A stretch of DNA of 64,000 nucleotides, taken from contig OY997594.1 of the NCBI GenBank assembly GCA_963921825.1, positions 12,033,001 to 12,097,000 on the forward strand, in the 5' to 3' direction. Numbering within the stretch: the stretch's first letter is position 1; every line of letters starts with the position of its first letter. Under the pieces are notes generated by a model that searched no databases, was not told where the DNA came from, and saw nothing but the letters and a program-made list of their open reading frames with translations. Below, piece by piece: positions 1 to 12,500 of the stretch. The position numbers were made by a program, and so were the translations under genes. Source of the stretch: Erodium maritimum. Lineage: Eukaryota; Streptophyta; Magnoliopsida; Geraniales; Geraniaceae.

Positions 1-73
1 AATTCCCTGATAGTTCCAAGCCAAAAATCGGATCGGGAGCGATGGTGGGGGTAGATGCGATGGAGCCAGAGAC

Positions 74-96
74 GGGGGGGGGGGGGGGGGGGGGGG
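74..96. repeat. Homopolymer run of about 23 G
   Basis: An uninterrupted run of about 23 guanines is visible. Runs this long are unstable in replication and sequencing, so the exact length is doubtful. The rest of positions 1 to 477 is AT-rich and holds no ORF or repeat I can assign. Confidence 0.9.
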
Positions 97-477
97 ATTA
101 TCCTCGGCGACTCCATGTAGGAGGAGGGGAGGACGTCCGACGAGAATGATTTGGGACGAATATCTCGGTACTTAAATTCCAAATTATTGTGAGGAACGAG
201 TCGAAAAACAAAACGTCTGGTACTTGCCATTATAATTGTTTAGTAACTTTATAGATAAAAAAAGTGTTTATCACAATCGATGATATAGATTTCATGAAAC
301 ATTTTAAATGTATAAATAAGAAAAGAATGTAATTGCGTTGAGATTATATTTGATATTTATATTTAAATATTATTTTAAAATATTTATAATTTTAATTATG
401 TCATAGTTATATATTTTGATATCCTTTATTTGTTTTACCTCCAATAACCTGTGAAATAAATTCTTGAATCCATCTTT

Positions 478-1490
478 TTATTTAAACGGACGATGAGGAA
501 TTGCATTACTAGTGCACGTCAAACCATACAAGTAGGAACATAATAAGTTCGAGCCTCCCGTAGGACACCTGGAGCTCATGAATTCGTAGAAATAGCCTAG
601 TTTATCTCCTAGACAAATAAATAGATCCTTATGTCCTACCTTGTATTGGAAACTGAGATAATCGAACGCAACATCATAAAAACATAATCCAAAGCAGTAC
701 TGTAAACCAGTAACGAAACATAAGCAGCAAAAATAAACTGATGCCTTTGGTGTAGTCTTGTGCCCCGAAGATAAGATCTTCAGTCTCGGTCTCTGGTCGT
801 GAGGGGTAGGCCACCATCCATCTACCCCTCCGAGCCCAAGCAGCCTCATAGAGCCTGGTGGGACTGTTTTACAGCCCTCGCAAAGTCTAATCCTTCCTTA
901 CCACATAACACCTTGATATTGCACCCCGTGTCAGCCACAATCTGGCAAATAATGGAGTAGCAATATCGCCCATCAGCATTAGCCGGAATAACTTCAATCG
1001 GCACATCCATCACCTCATCATTGTCGTCCAGTTCGTCCTCCAAAGATAGCGCCCCCAGCCATTGTTGGGGTGCCATCACCGTCCCAGGGATGGTCGTAGC
1101 CGACCTGCCTGGCTGTCTTGGAGCGGAGAGGAGTTGAGTATTGGTGGATGATCCGCCCGGTGCTGCATGCAGCAGGCGGAATTGCGGCCGCAAAGGGTTC
1201 TTATCGGGGGCGGGTTACATGTCTCGGGTAGTGGTTTGGTCGGGATCCCAACCGACATGCAATTGTGGGGGATGGATGACCTCGATGGGCAGCTCAGGGA
1301 GTGGACTCGATGACAGATCTAGAGCAACCAAGACCACAGGAAGGATGGTAGAGGTGGCGATTTAATATCACGTGCGCGTAGTGAGAGGTAGCAATATCGA
1401 TAGGGACTGTGGTGGTGGCGAAGGGAAGGACGAATTCATTGTCCATAACTATTGCGGCCCCTATGAGGGGGAAAAAAGGCAAAACCTATA
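478..1490. other. Unassigned ORF-bearing region, possibly retroelement-derived
   Basis: This stretch is less AT-rich than its flanks and has overlapping short open frames on both strands. The longest minus-strand frame (846 to 1193) has an acidic Leu-Glu-Asp segment followed by a Cys-containing region, but it opens without an ATG. The acidic segment is loosely reminiscent of LINE ORF1 leaders, but I cannot show homology. It is more likely decayed mobile DNA than a host gene. Positions 1491 to 1844 hold nothing I recognise. Confidence 0.2.
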
Positions 1491-1844
1491 GTACTAGTCT
1501 CTGATGCAATTACGTTAAAAAAAATCTATGTTATTGAATCCACCCTTGATTGCATGTACATTCAAAATTGATGCGAGGGTAGAGGACCCGTACAACTTTT
1601 TAAGCATATATCATGTTAGTACGAGTATTATCTTTAATGTGTGGAGGAGGTACGAAGTTTGATCAAGAATAGTACTTTCATATCCCACCTGCTTATTAAC
1701 ATTTAATCTTAAGAAGAAACATAATAAATCACCTTTGCCCCATACCAAAGCAAATTCTTTAAGGGAATAGATTGAATTCTACATTTGTGAATCATCAAAA
1801 CTACAACAGCAATACAACATGGGAAAGTTGTGTTCTTGAGGCGG

Positions 1845-2240
1845 TCACCTGAGCCACCACCTATCGCGGTGGTCGCCGGAGACAAAAGAATGGAGGTCGA
1901 ATAGCAGAAGTGGGTGTCCATCCTCGTTGATAGAGTGGCGGCAAAGAGGACACGTAGGAGTGCCGAATGCAGACCATCTGTCCAAGCAAACATTATGGAA
2001 CACGTGCTCGCACCTCAGCTCTCTAATCTCTTCCCCTTCCTCCACCGCACACAAACACACAGCGCACTCTTCTTCTTCTTCTTGCTTGGCCTTGTATATG
2101 ATCACTCTGCTTGATTTCTCACCATTTCCACTACCACAAACCAACGCTTTTTCCGGAGAGGCTGTGAATGGAACCAACAAATGGTTCCATACCCATCTCA
2201 ACAGGCTTGCAATCTCGCTCACATAGGTTAACTTCAACAT
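1845..2240 (-). CDS. Small RING-H2 finger protein, probable E3 ubiquitin ligase
   Basis: This is a single-exon ORF of 131 aa starting at an ATG at 2240. The RING-H2 (C3H2C3) ligands are Cys59, Cys62, Cys77, His79, His82, Cys85, Cys97 and Cys100, with a Trp (Trp89) four residues after the sixth ligand as is usual in E2-binding RING-H2 domains. Residues 12 to 26 are hydrophobic and may be a membrane anchor, and a run of glutamates (54 to 58) precedes the RING. The size and layout fit the plant XERICO/RHA-like group of short RING-H2 ligases, which pass ubiquitin from an E2 to substrates. Which member it is, and its substrate, cannot be read from sequence. A TATA-like box lies about 90 bp upstream. 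No lesion is seen. Confidence 0.85.
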   Translation of the reverse strand: MLKLTYVSEIASLLRWVWNHLLVPFTASPEKALVCGSGNGEKSSRVIIYKAKQEEEEECAVCLCAVEEGEEIRELRCEHVFHNVCLDRWSAFGTPTCPLCRHSINEDGHPLLLFDLHSFVSGDHRDRWWLR

Positions 2241-2325
2241 GGTAGATATTTATGTATGTCTACAGAGAGAGATGAAATTGGAGGATTGTTATGGAGTTTG
2301 GTTGGGGGAGGGAACTAACCTAGTC

Positions 2326-2337
2326 TGCAATATATAG
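2326..2337 (-). promoter_or_regulatory. TATA-like box upstream of the RING-H2 gene
   Basis: Read on the minus strand the sequence is ACTATATATTG, about 90 bp before the ATG at 2240. That spacing suits a plant core promoter with a short 5' UTR. This is inferred from position and sequence only. Confidence 0.4.
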
Positions 2338-2609
2338 TGTGGGGGTAACGCATCAATATCATAGCTACTTGTACAAGGCCTAGTACCCACATTAACTTCA
2401 TTTCTTGTTTTCTTGGATACCAAATTAATGGACCTAGTCCATGTTTATGCAGAGCATGGAACATATGTTTTTGTGAGCTAACATCCTAGCCATGCATTAC
2501 TACAAGAGTGACAGTGACTTATCAGTGTTGGCTTTATATGCATCACATATATATGGGATTGATCATTCAACGGTATCACATGATATTATTTAGATTAGTA
2601 AAGATATGT

Positions 2610-2874
2610 GTTATTTAGGAGGATCGAGGTCGAGAGTTAACGTTAGTGTTCTTCTCTGTATTTGATGCTAGACTTTTGTTGATTCTTTGAACGGATCTGG
2701 TCTTTTGGTTCAAAGTATTTGTGACATACTCTTGTTGATTCGACCTTTGGCCTCTGTTTTCTTTTCGAAAACGAGTTCCTCTATTTCTTAATAGAAAAAA
2801 AAAATGATTCGACCTTTGGCCTCTGTTTTCTTTTCGAAAACGAGTTCCTCTATTTCTTAATAGAAAAAAAAAAA
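2610..2874 (+). mobile_element. 5'-truncated LINE-like 3' tail with a 69-bp tandem duplication
   Basis: Two copies of a 69-bp unit (2737 to 2805 and 2806 to 2874) each end in a run of 10 to 11 A. The unit resembles the 3' tail of plant LINEs: a pyrimidine-rich stretch, a TTTTCGAAAA core and a terminal poly-A. The A-tail direction places the element on the plus strand. No coding sequence remains. The upstream limit is approximate. Confidence 0.45.
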
Positions 2875-4590
2875 CTTTACTTATCAAAATTAATGTTATA
2901 AGGGGTGAGCGATGTAAAGAATAAGAAATTGTGTCTCATAAAACAATGGTGCTTTGATGAAGTGCACAAACCCTGACACGAAGAGATCTTCTATACCACG
3001 GGTCCAGTCGACGGCAGCGGCATCAGGAGGAGGTTCATCATCCTTTCCCTCTCTTACTGTTACGCTCAGTGTGTCTCCCTCCCCTCGATCACTATCTTCG
3101 GTTTACTCCGAGATTACAGTAGTGCTGATGAGGGGACTAGCGTCACCTACCCAAGCAGCGACATGGACGATTGTACCTCCGGTGGTGATTTTAGACTCAG
3201 GTACCGGAAGTCCCAGGGGAAGAACTGTGGAGGAGGAGATGGCATCAGAGGACCATGACACAGTGTTATTGGTCGGTTATGGGGAAAGGCTCCAGCCAGA
3301 CCTGGTGTTGCCAGTGTCAGAGCCTCAAAGGAAAAGGGCTATAGGGCCGACGACGGGGAGGCGGTGGCAGGGGAAGAAACCCATTAGGGTTTCGTAGGAA
3401 GCCTCAAGTGGGTTGGGCCTTCAACACGGGCCTGGGAGGGTTCCAGCGTGAACCAGGGCCAGTTTTGGCCAATTGGGTGGGCCTCCGGGCATCCATGCTG
3501 CTGTCGAATCCGGTATAGTCACCCGGGTTACTCATGGGAGAACGGGCCTCGTTGGAGAGGTGAGATGAGCCTGGGCCATGGGCGAGGATGGACGTGCCCA
3601 AACTTGAGCCTGGGCGGGGGGCGAAGTCGGGTATCTCTCCCGGGGCGGGTCTGGAGATGAAGTCAGGTTCCTGGGCGGGTCAGGGGATGGGGAAGGGTCC
3701 CACACCGGGTCAGGAGCTTGGGTCGGGTAGCACACCACGGGTCGTGAGTTGGACCCAGCTGGAGGGCTAGCCGATTTTTCTAAGAACTCGGGTCCAATTG
3801 GGGGTCGGGCAGTATATGCAGCACCGGGTGGCAGTAAGCACTCTCGCCTCACGGAATAAGTCCGAAGTGGTCCAGAGGGGGGTCGGCCGGTTACACCACC
3901 TCTCTGGACGTAAGGTGGCAGCGGTACCACCAAGAACCGGCAAGGTATTTCCCTACCAGCTCGGAGGTCAGCAATCCCACGTTTTGGAGCCCTACCATTA
4001 CCTCATATTTTCTCACCGGAGATAGTTGTTGTGTTGTCGGAGCTACACCTACTGCGGTTTCTCCTTCGTTTTCCTTAATTGCGCACTTGCTCCAGGTAAA
4101 CTTATCGAGCTCGACATTGTCTCACACAGATCCAGTTCGTCTTTCATGGCATCACAACGGAGGAAGAAGAAAATGTGACAACATCACTAGAATTTTTCAA
4201 AAGTTCAGACGTAAAAAAACGACATGAAGACAACTGGAATTTTAGGTTTTAACATTGTCACGTGCAGCTCATGTGGCAAAGCCGTCCAAAAATCCGTTAT
4301 CGTAAACATGTTTCATTTGTTTTTAACAATTTCATATAGTCTACGGTTATGAATTGAAGATAAAGACCAACTATAACCATTAAAAAACAGTTACGATTCG
4401 AAGTTGCCCCTAAAATCTGTCCATAAATATTTTAAACAATAACTTATTTTTAGAATTGTACTTATTTTGGGGAAATCCCAACTACTAGGGACTGATTTAT
4501 GAAATTCATTATGAACAATGTCATTATCTATTTTGTCCACCCAATTTAAGATGAAACATGATCATGGACAAGCCTGTATCATTTACTTAA
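2875..4590. other. Unassigned region with GC-rich, proline-rich frames
   Basis: Positions 2954 to about 4030 are GC-rich and open in several frames. A plus-strand ORF (2954 to 3397) ends in a basic tract, and the following 500 bp encode Gly/Pro-rich text in more than one frame. This could be the linker of a degraded LINE ORF1, but no zinc knuckle or reverse transcriptase follows. Positions 4031 to 4590 are AT-rich and I see nothing in them. Confidence 0.25.
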
Positions 4591-6071
4591 GGGTAAATTA
4601 CGTTGACATACGTTTAACGGACTACTACCCCAATGTTCATTCGTAACAATAACCTACCCCGAACTAACGTTTAGTAACGACGTTACCCCTTTGTCATCCA
4701 TAGCTGTTAATTTTTTTACAAAATGATCAAAATACCCTTAACTATAATCCAAATTTACACTCCCATACCAGTCATACCTTAAAATTAGTTTTTTTCTTAT
4801 TAAATCAACTAAAAATGAATTAATTATTTTTAAATATTTATTAACATTCTTTAATTTAATATTTAAAAAATTAAAATGTTTATAAATTGATAAATAATTT
4901 TTAAAAATCCGAAAATTCTTTTAATTATTTAATTTAATCATTTTTTAAATTGATTATTTTTTTAGTTTTATTAATTATTTTATTAAATTCTTTCCTTAAT
5001 TATTTTACTTACTTTTTTCAATTTTTTAATTCTGCTTTTTTAACTATTTTCTTTTTAAAATCATTATTTATCTCATTTTTTGTAATTCTGCTTTTATTTA
5101 ATTTTAATTATTTTTATTTTAAAAATTATTATCTACCTTTTCTTCAGAAATTCATTCTCAACACCGACCCCAAAACAGTTCGGTTAAGAAATTCAACCCA
5201 AAACCATGAAATTGAGACCTTAATCAAATCCTGTCCAACTCCTTAATCAGATCGTCAAAAATTCATCCCAAAACAGTTCCAGATCTAAGTTGTTTGATAA
5301 GTCCTTTCCCCCAAATCAGATCTGGATAGAATAGAAACTTGAAGTTGCCTGCTAATGTCCCATTTGTGGCACTCACCATTCCCACCTGCACAAAATTGTC
5401 CAAGCTTTGTCTCATATGCTAGAAACTAGAGTATGTTGTGCAAAAGAAATAGCAAAACAAGACAGAGATGGGATTTCATTGAGTCTGAACGACTCGCCGG
5501 AGAACGGGAGTACGAGAGCAGCGAAATTTCAAAAAAAACAAAAACAAATCGTACATTCAAACAAACAGATCCGTGAAAGGGAGGTGAATATGAAGCTCCT
5601 TCCGGCAACAACGGATCTGAAGCCATGGAATCCGGCGAAGACTCCATGAAATCCGGTGAAGGCTCCAACAAATCTACAGATCCTAAATCCCTTGTATTTG
5701 AACCATGGCCGAGGAGGAGAAACCATGGCTGCGGCGGAGGAGGAGGAACCAAGGGCGATGGAGGTGTGCTCGTGACGGAGCAACGGCGGCGGCGAGCTGA
5801 GAGAGAGGGTGAGGTCGAGTCGAGGTGAAGCTGTGGTTTGATTCAGTATTATTAACAAAAAAATGAAAAAAATTTAATTATAAATTAATTACAAAAGTAA
5901 GGGTATTTTCGGAATTTTAGAAAAAATTAACAGTAAACAGATGGAAAAGTGGATGTGAGGGGTAACGTCGTTACAAATGGTTAGTTCGAGGTAGGTAACT
6001 GTTACGACTTAACTTTGGGGTAGTAAACCGTTAAACACGTATAGTTCGGGGTAGTCAAACATAATTTACCC
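4591..6071. mobile_element. Non-autonomous Mutator-like element (MULE) with 9-bp TSD
   Basis: The element starts GGGTAAATTA and ends TAATTTACCC. The flanking 9-mer TTTACTTAA occurs at 4582-4590 and again at 6072-6080, the target-site length typical of Mutator. The terminal inverted repeats extend about 100 bp; the right end carries roughly 12 extra bases relative to the left but shares blocks such as CGTAACGACGTTACCCC-type sequence. The interior has a very AT-rich left half (4720 to 5150) and a GC-richer right half (5460 to 5830) with short ORFs on both strands. No MURA transposase is present, so movement would need a partner. The GC-rich interior could be a captured host fragment (Pack-MULE style), but I do not recognise it. 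Confidence 0.85.
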
Positions 6072-6537
6072 TTTACTTAAGACAAGGACATTCTTATCAT
6101 ACAAATGTTTTCAGACAAAGTCATGTTTCCAACGCTCTAAACCATGGAAATTGACCTTCCACGAGTGAAATAATGTTTTTTCTCTGAATTTCATATGCTA
6201 AAATCTTTTGGTATCTATCACCCATCACAAACATCATTGCGAAAGAACAATTCAAAACCTAAATAAACATGAACATTTGGTTCTCTTCATGTTTTAGACA
6301 TCGCAACAACAATAATATCAGATATACAAAAGGTACACGGCAATCACTCAGCACCTCAAGATAGTGAACAAAAATAAGGCAATTCAGTGCATTAAGCACA
6401 TGGAAAATTTGGAGCAGAGACGCTCAGGAAAACAAACTCGGCTTTACAAACTCAATAAATAGCCCTTCCCGATCATGGGGTAGATCTAACAATCAAATTG
6501 CAAAAAATACTCCAAATCTCACACGGCAAATAAGTTT

Positions 6538-9500
6538 TCAATGATTCAGCACCATTTGAATAGCACTTCGTTGAGCCTGTGTCAGACTCTGCAATTTCAT
6601 ACCAAAATAACTTGCTAAAGTGGGCCATATAATGTATTAATTGGAAAAACAAATTAAGATATGCTTGAAGAAATAATGTGAACCTGGCAAAGATGATCGA
6701 ACAGATGTCTGTCACTATGAGAGAACTTGGCAATGAAATCAGCAAGATAAGTTGCCAAATTAATCTGCATAGAAGAGCGAGAAGTTAACACCTTGTTCGA
6801 TAATATCTATGACAAAAATAGACTTGAGAATTTTACCTTGTTAAGGGGGTCTGCACTACTTAGTAACTCATCTTCAAAACCATCGTCTTCATTCTTTTAT
6901 CCATGAATACAAAAATGCATCAGTAGAGCAAATACAAGATGGTAGAACAAAAACTAAATGAATCAATTCTTAATCCCCTGTTAAAAACCAGTATATTTCT
7001 TTTCCAAACCTAACCTCATCATATACTTTTGCTATTGCTTCAAGATGCTCGTATGTGGGTCTGCCAGATGACATAGCACCAGATGAATATAGCAGATCTT
7101 TTTCTACTTTCTCGTCCCCTTCCTGAACTTCTTCCCACTCACCATCCTGCAAAGGCAATTTAGTCAGAGTTTAAAGTTCCATATTGCTAATTAATAGGGA
7201 CATGATTTGGAGCTGACCTCATCATCAGCCAGTGAAACCTGCTCTTGTATTTCAATCAACGCATCCGCTAATAGAGCCATGATCTGGTGGAATACACGAA
7301 AAATGGAAAAAACTTTAAGATGTCCTATATAATATCTTTGGATTATAGCTTCATAGACACATCCATCAACAGAAGTAAATACTGGAAACAATAAGTGAAC
7401 AAACTGTACCTTTCCAGGAAGTGGCATTACTGTCCATTGATCTGGAGCTGACTTAGCTTTTGAGCGAGTGGTTATCCCTGCAGTAGACTACAGGAAGACG
7501 GGTTAGTGCTCAAATCAGTAAGAACATCCAACAAATATGCAGAGAAACTAAATCTGAACCTTGATAAGATGGCCTTGGACATTAATTTTTGCCAATTCAG
7601 CATGCTTTGTAGACAGCAGCAATGCTAAAGCACTTGTAGTAACTTTAATTTGATATGCGCCTTGAATCTCCCCTGTATACACAAGGAGATATATTCTTAT
7701 TCAATCGAACTAGTTGCCATAAATCATTAGGTTTGTCAAAATACAAATCATCGGTGCAACATCACTAAGTCAAATGAACTTTCACAACACATCATAAACA
7801 AAATAAAATATTGGAAACAAAATGATCGGAAATGAAGATTCATGATATCAAACAAATATACGTTATATGTGTATGCACAGGACCAAGATGCTTATCTACA
7901 GATGCACAGCGTCATGCACATAGATATCACCCATTAGAATGTAAAAACTCACTGATCTATATATTTTAAAAATAAGTGCTAAAGCTGAAGGCTAACAACT
8001 TAGCCATGAAGATTGCTCACCCTGTTGTTTACACCATTCTGACATTACATATTCAAAAGAATTATTATGTCCTTCAGCAGGGACAGTGATAAGTAGGTCA
8101 ATAAACTGTTCAACGTTTGGGGCACTCATATGCACCTACATTTGAAAGAAAGACCATCAGTAATCAGAGGAAATTGTGAAACATAAAATCAAAATTTCAA
8201 ACCACTATCATTTAGACTGATCAAGTTTTGCAAATTACCAACATCCATGTCAAGTTTTTATAGGCAAAATATGCTTCTTGATTTGAAGTTGAGAGACCCT
8301 TGATTGGATGAAAACAAGCTCTTTACAACTTGGTAAATCTTGAAAGAAAGATGGAATACTATCCACCTCCAGATTCTACACTATCAAGCATTAAGAGTAC
8401 AAGACACCTCAAGAATCAAGATTCGGCTTCAGACTTTTCTCACCAGGGAATATATAAATTGGATCCCAAATTGATGGGTTAGACGCATTTTGCCCAATCA
8501 TCAAAATTAGGATGAATGATAAATAAATACATGACTTGGATCTTGAGGGTGTTAGTAGAGATTGTTATCAGTAATGGCTATTTGCTTAGATTTATTCTCC
8601 ATCAATATTATACAATATACATTTTCAGGTAAAACATTAAAATGATCACAAATAAAAGTGTTAAACAGTAACTCCTTATGAAGTTTTCCTAAAACTTATG
8701 TGTTAAGCTGAAAGTTTAAGGAAATACCAATCTGGCAAATATGAGTAGCAAGGAGCTTCTCAATCCTGCTATTTCAACTGACTGCATGCGTCTGACAACA
8801 GCAGCAACCAAATCTCGTATATGCTGCCCCATTTGTGACGGTAAATGCAAAATAAGCTGCAGAATGTAGCTCCCAACAAAAAATGAGCCAGAGCTCTCCA
8901 AAGAAGGGTCAAGAAGCCTGCCAAAAGAATGCCCAAAACACGTCATCCACAAAGGAAATAAAAGTGATTCAAGAATGAACGTTCTTATGACTCAAGAGAA
9001 TGCACACGCTTAAAATACTTCCCCCTTTATCACGCAAAAATAAATATAATATCATAGCATGAAATGTAACAATAGGTATTGGTAATATGATGGCAAAATC
9101 TAGGTAATTACTAAGTACCTTGAAGCTGCATCAAGCAAACTTCTCATTGTGAAACCAGAATCACCCCCCCAAGCAAGTAATTCCTCTCGCCCACCAGATA
9201 TGAAAGCAGCTAAACATTGTGTAGCATTCTGAATAATGTTTTTGCAACCCAGAAATGTTATTATAAAACACTACTTATGAACCCCCACAAATAAACAAGA
9301 AAGATATGTTTAGCAGAAGAGTATAACCTGCATTTCGCTGTGGTCATCACTTTGAAGGACTATACGAATGACTGCATCAAAACAAACATCATATATGGCT
9401 TTCACGACTTCACTAGGAGCACTCTGTACAATGCTATCACAGACTGTAATTAGTAAAACATGTAACACCACAATACCGCGGATCAAATGCGTGAAACTGT

Positions 9501-12500
9501 AAACCAACAGCCAAAGAATAATAAATAAAGCATTAATCAAGTATAACTTGCCTTCAATAGCATAGATACCAGATCCAACGATCCAGCCACCAATCCATCA
9601 GGCTGCTGGTAAGGCTGATTGATTATCATCATCAAAATGCATCAGATATATGTAAAAGAGAACTGATGAATAACATATCAGTCTTACAAGACATACTTTG
9701 TTTAGGATTGGGCCAACATATGGTAAAACGCGGGAAACCAAGGGCCTTATACAACCGGGAGCATTTTTTATTCCCTAGAGAATGATTCAAACAATAAGCA
9801 GAGAATGATCAGCAATGAATAGATCACATAATTGAATGAACAAATACAGAAACTAGGTCAAGAATTACATATAAATTTAGTAAGAGGTTCATTTACGGGA
9901 TGAGCCTTAGCCCAACTGTAAACTTGCAAAATGTCACCTTGAAGCAAAGAGGGCAAGGGAAATACCTCTGCAAATGCAGAGGAAGGACGCATACATAAAT
10001 GACAATCATCCGACCACAAACGGTGGAAACTACACTAGATCAAGCTCTTTTGTGAGGTTCATGTACCAACTACCAAGGGGTTTTCCAAGATACAAAGGGA
10101 ACTAAGATTAGATAAACATCTACGTCCACTACAAAAGAGCGGCTTACAAATATTTATGAGTCCAAACACATACTAATTAGCACAAGGACAATATGAACAC
10201 ACGATGAAAATATATACTTTAAAACACAATGACATCTATCAATACCAACCAACAGTATTACCTCCAAAACTTCAATTGCGTCAATACTGATAAAAGGATC
10301 TGAGACATGTGATACCCACATGTTCAGGATTACAGGGGAAATAATGGGCTCAACTGATATTGATACTTCATGACCTACAGATGACATTAAGCAGATCAAT
10401 GTCTATAACAAGCAAGGTACTGGGGGAAAAGAGAAAGCAACAAAAAAACATCGAGATTTACACAGGATGCAAGGCAAACATACTCTATATCAACAATATT
10501 AGTACAAACCTGCTTTGATTGCTTCTTGTAGTGTTTCAAGTACAAGGTGCAATGTTTCATCGGATGCCTGAAAAGTAGAACGTCAGGAACTCAAAACACA
10601 TAAATACCATGTTTTGCAGGAGAAAAAGAAGGAAAAAAAAAACTCTGTTAACACCACTTGGGGAGAGGAATGGGGGAAATAAGACCTTTTCCTAGACATT
10701 CTGAATCCATAAATAGGCAAATATTTAATCTACATAAGAAATTGTGTATATTTAAAGAAATCAGAGCACTGAGAGACAGCACTTGAACAACTTAATATTA
10801 ATATTCAATTTATCTCCCTAAAACTCCAAATGCAAGTGTAATTAAAAGGAATTCAGTCGGGCTACACTTTACTTGATTAAGAAGATCTGTAAGCGATGAA
10901 AACAAACTCATCATATGAGGTTGAATGATTCCTTTGTTTGCTTCAGGTAACAGCTGTGAAAGTGCCCTGCAAGCACCTACTTTCACAGGTGGAGGCCTGT
11001 GGACAAAAACATAGTCAGATAAGCGTAATTCCTTTCAGTATGAAATAGAATTAAATATAGACAGAGAGGTGGGATTCTTACACATCCGTGCCAATTGCCT
11101 TGATGGCAGTATAAAGAAAATGCTCAAGAACTTCATGGCTGATCTGTAGTGTCACTGTTTCAGTAAGATATTTTCAAAAGATACAGCACGGAAATGTTGC
11201 ATTACTTACCACAGTGGAGAATTTAGCAATTGATGTAAAGATGCGAGCATATAAAAAAGGGTATTCATGCACCCCTGCACACCAAAGCAAGAGAACACCA
11301 ATCATGTAAACTTACTAATCACCACACTTTATATGCTGGCTGAGGACGTGAATGAACTATACCTATTCCCATGTCATCGGTAATTATTTGCTCCAGAAGA
11401 ATTCCCAAGTTGCTAGGTGTCAGTCCTGAAACCTTTAAAGATAAATCAAATACAATTTGCTAAGTGAATCCCACTTTAAAAAGTCAATAAACAAAAAAAA
11501 TCCCATAGACCTAATACCAACCAACTCCGCATAGAGACTTCTAGATGTAACAAGGAAAGAAGAAAACAAACCTCAGCCTCGAGCAATTGCTCTGATAGAG
11601 AGCCCAAAGCAAATAGAGTAGCTTCCCTTATCTGCAAAATTTGTTTACCAAAATCAGAAGAAGGACTAAACATGCTACAACGAAAATGCCAAAAAATACT
11701 TTTTAGAAGTTATTCAAAAACTGTGAGATCTGCTACTAGCACAGAGGCAAGAAGTCTATCCATCTTTCAGGAGAACCATAAACAATGCAGTTCTTTGGTT
11801 CTCTTAGGTGTATCTTATATTCTATTTTTGTCAAATAAAAATGCTAACAGTGAACAGATATTTGAAATGCATCATTCATCTACAATAACAAAAGTTCTTT
11901 TCCTTTGTGAAGTCTGCAATTAACCAGATCGAATGCAACAGGTGAAGGGATGGAACTGAAAAAATGTAGGAGCATTGTTCAAATCATAACATTGGTTTAA
12001 TCTGTTAAATATACTATTAATACTTGGAGAAAAACAAGAAGGCAGCACATTACCCTTCCACATAATTTCATATACCATGTGATTAGTTCTACTTACCCTC
12101 CACCAAACTGGAGAGCCAGCAGCTTTTTGTTGTTGAGACTCATCCAGTCGTCTTTTTGCAGCATTCATAATGGCATCTATTCCTTCTCTGCCACAAGAAG
12201 CTACCACCTCTTCCAATAAAAGTGCACCTGAATGTATTTTTCTTATCAACAAAAAGTACTATTGTAACCTCTAAAGGGACAACTTGAAGTTATATATTGT
12301 ATGATTTGTATCACAGAAAAAAAGATACACATAAACATAAAACATCACTCAATGTTCAGTCATTCAGAATTTAAGACCTAATTATAAACAACAATTGACA
12401 AGTTAGTAACAATATAGCAATAAAAATTGAGTAAGGTTATAAGAAGATTTGTTTTGTACTCTTTTTCTCTCTTCCAAAGCAGTAGAACTGTCAAGTAAAA

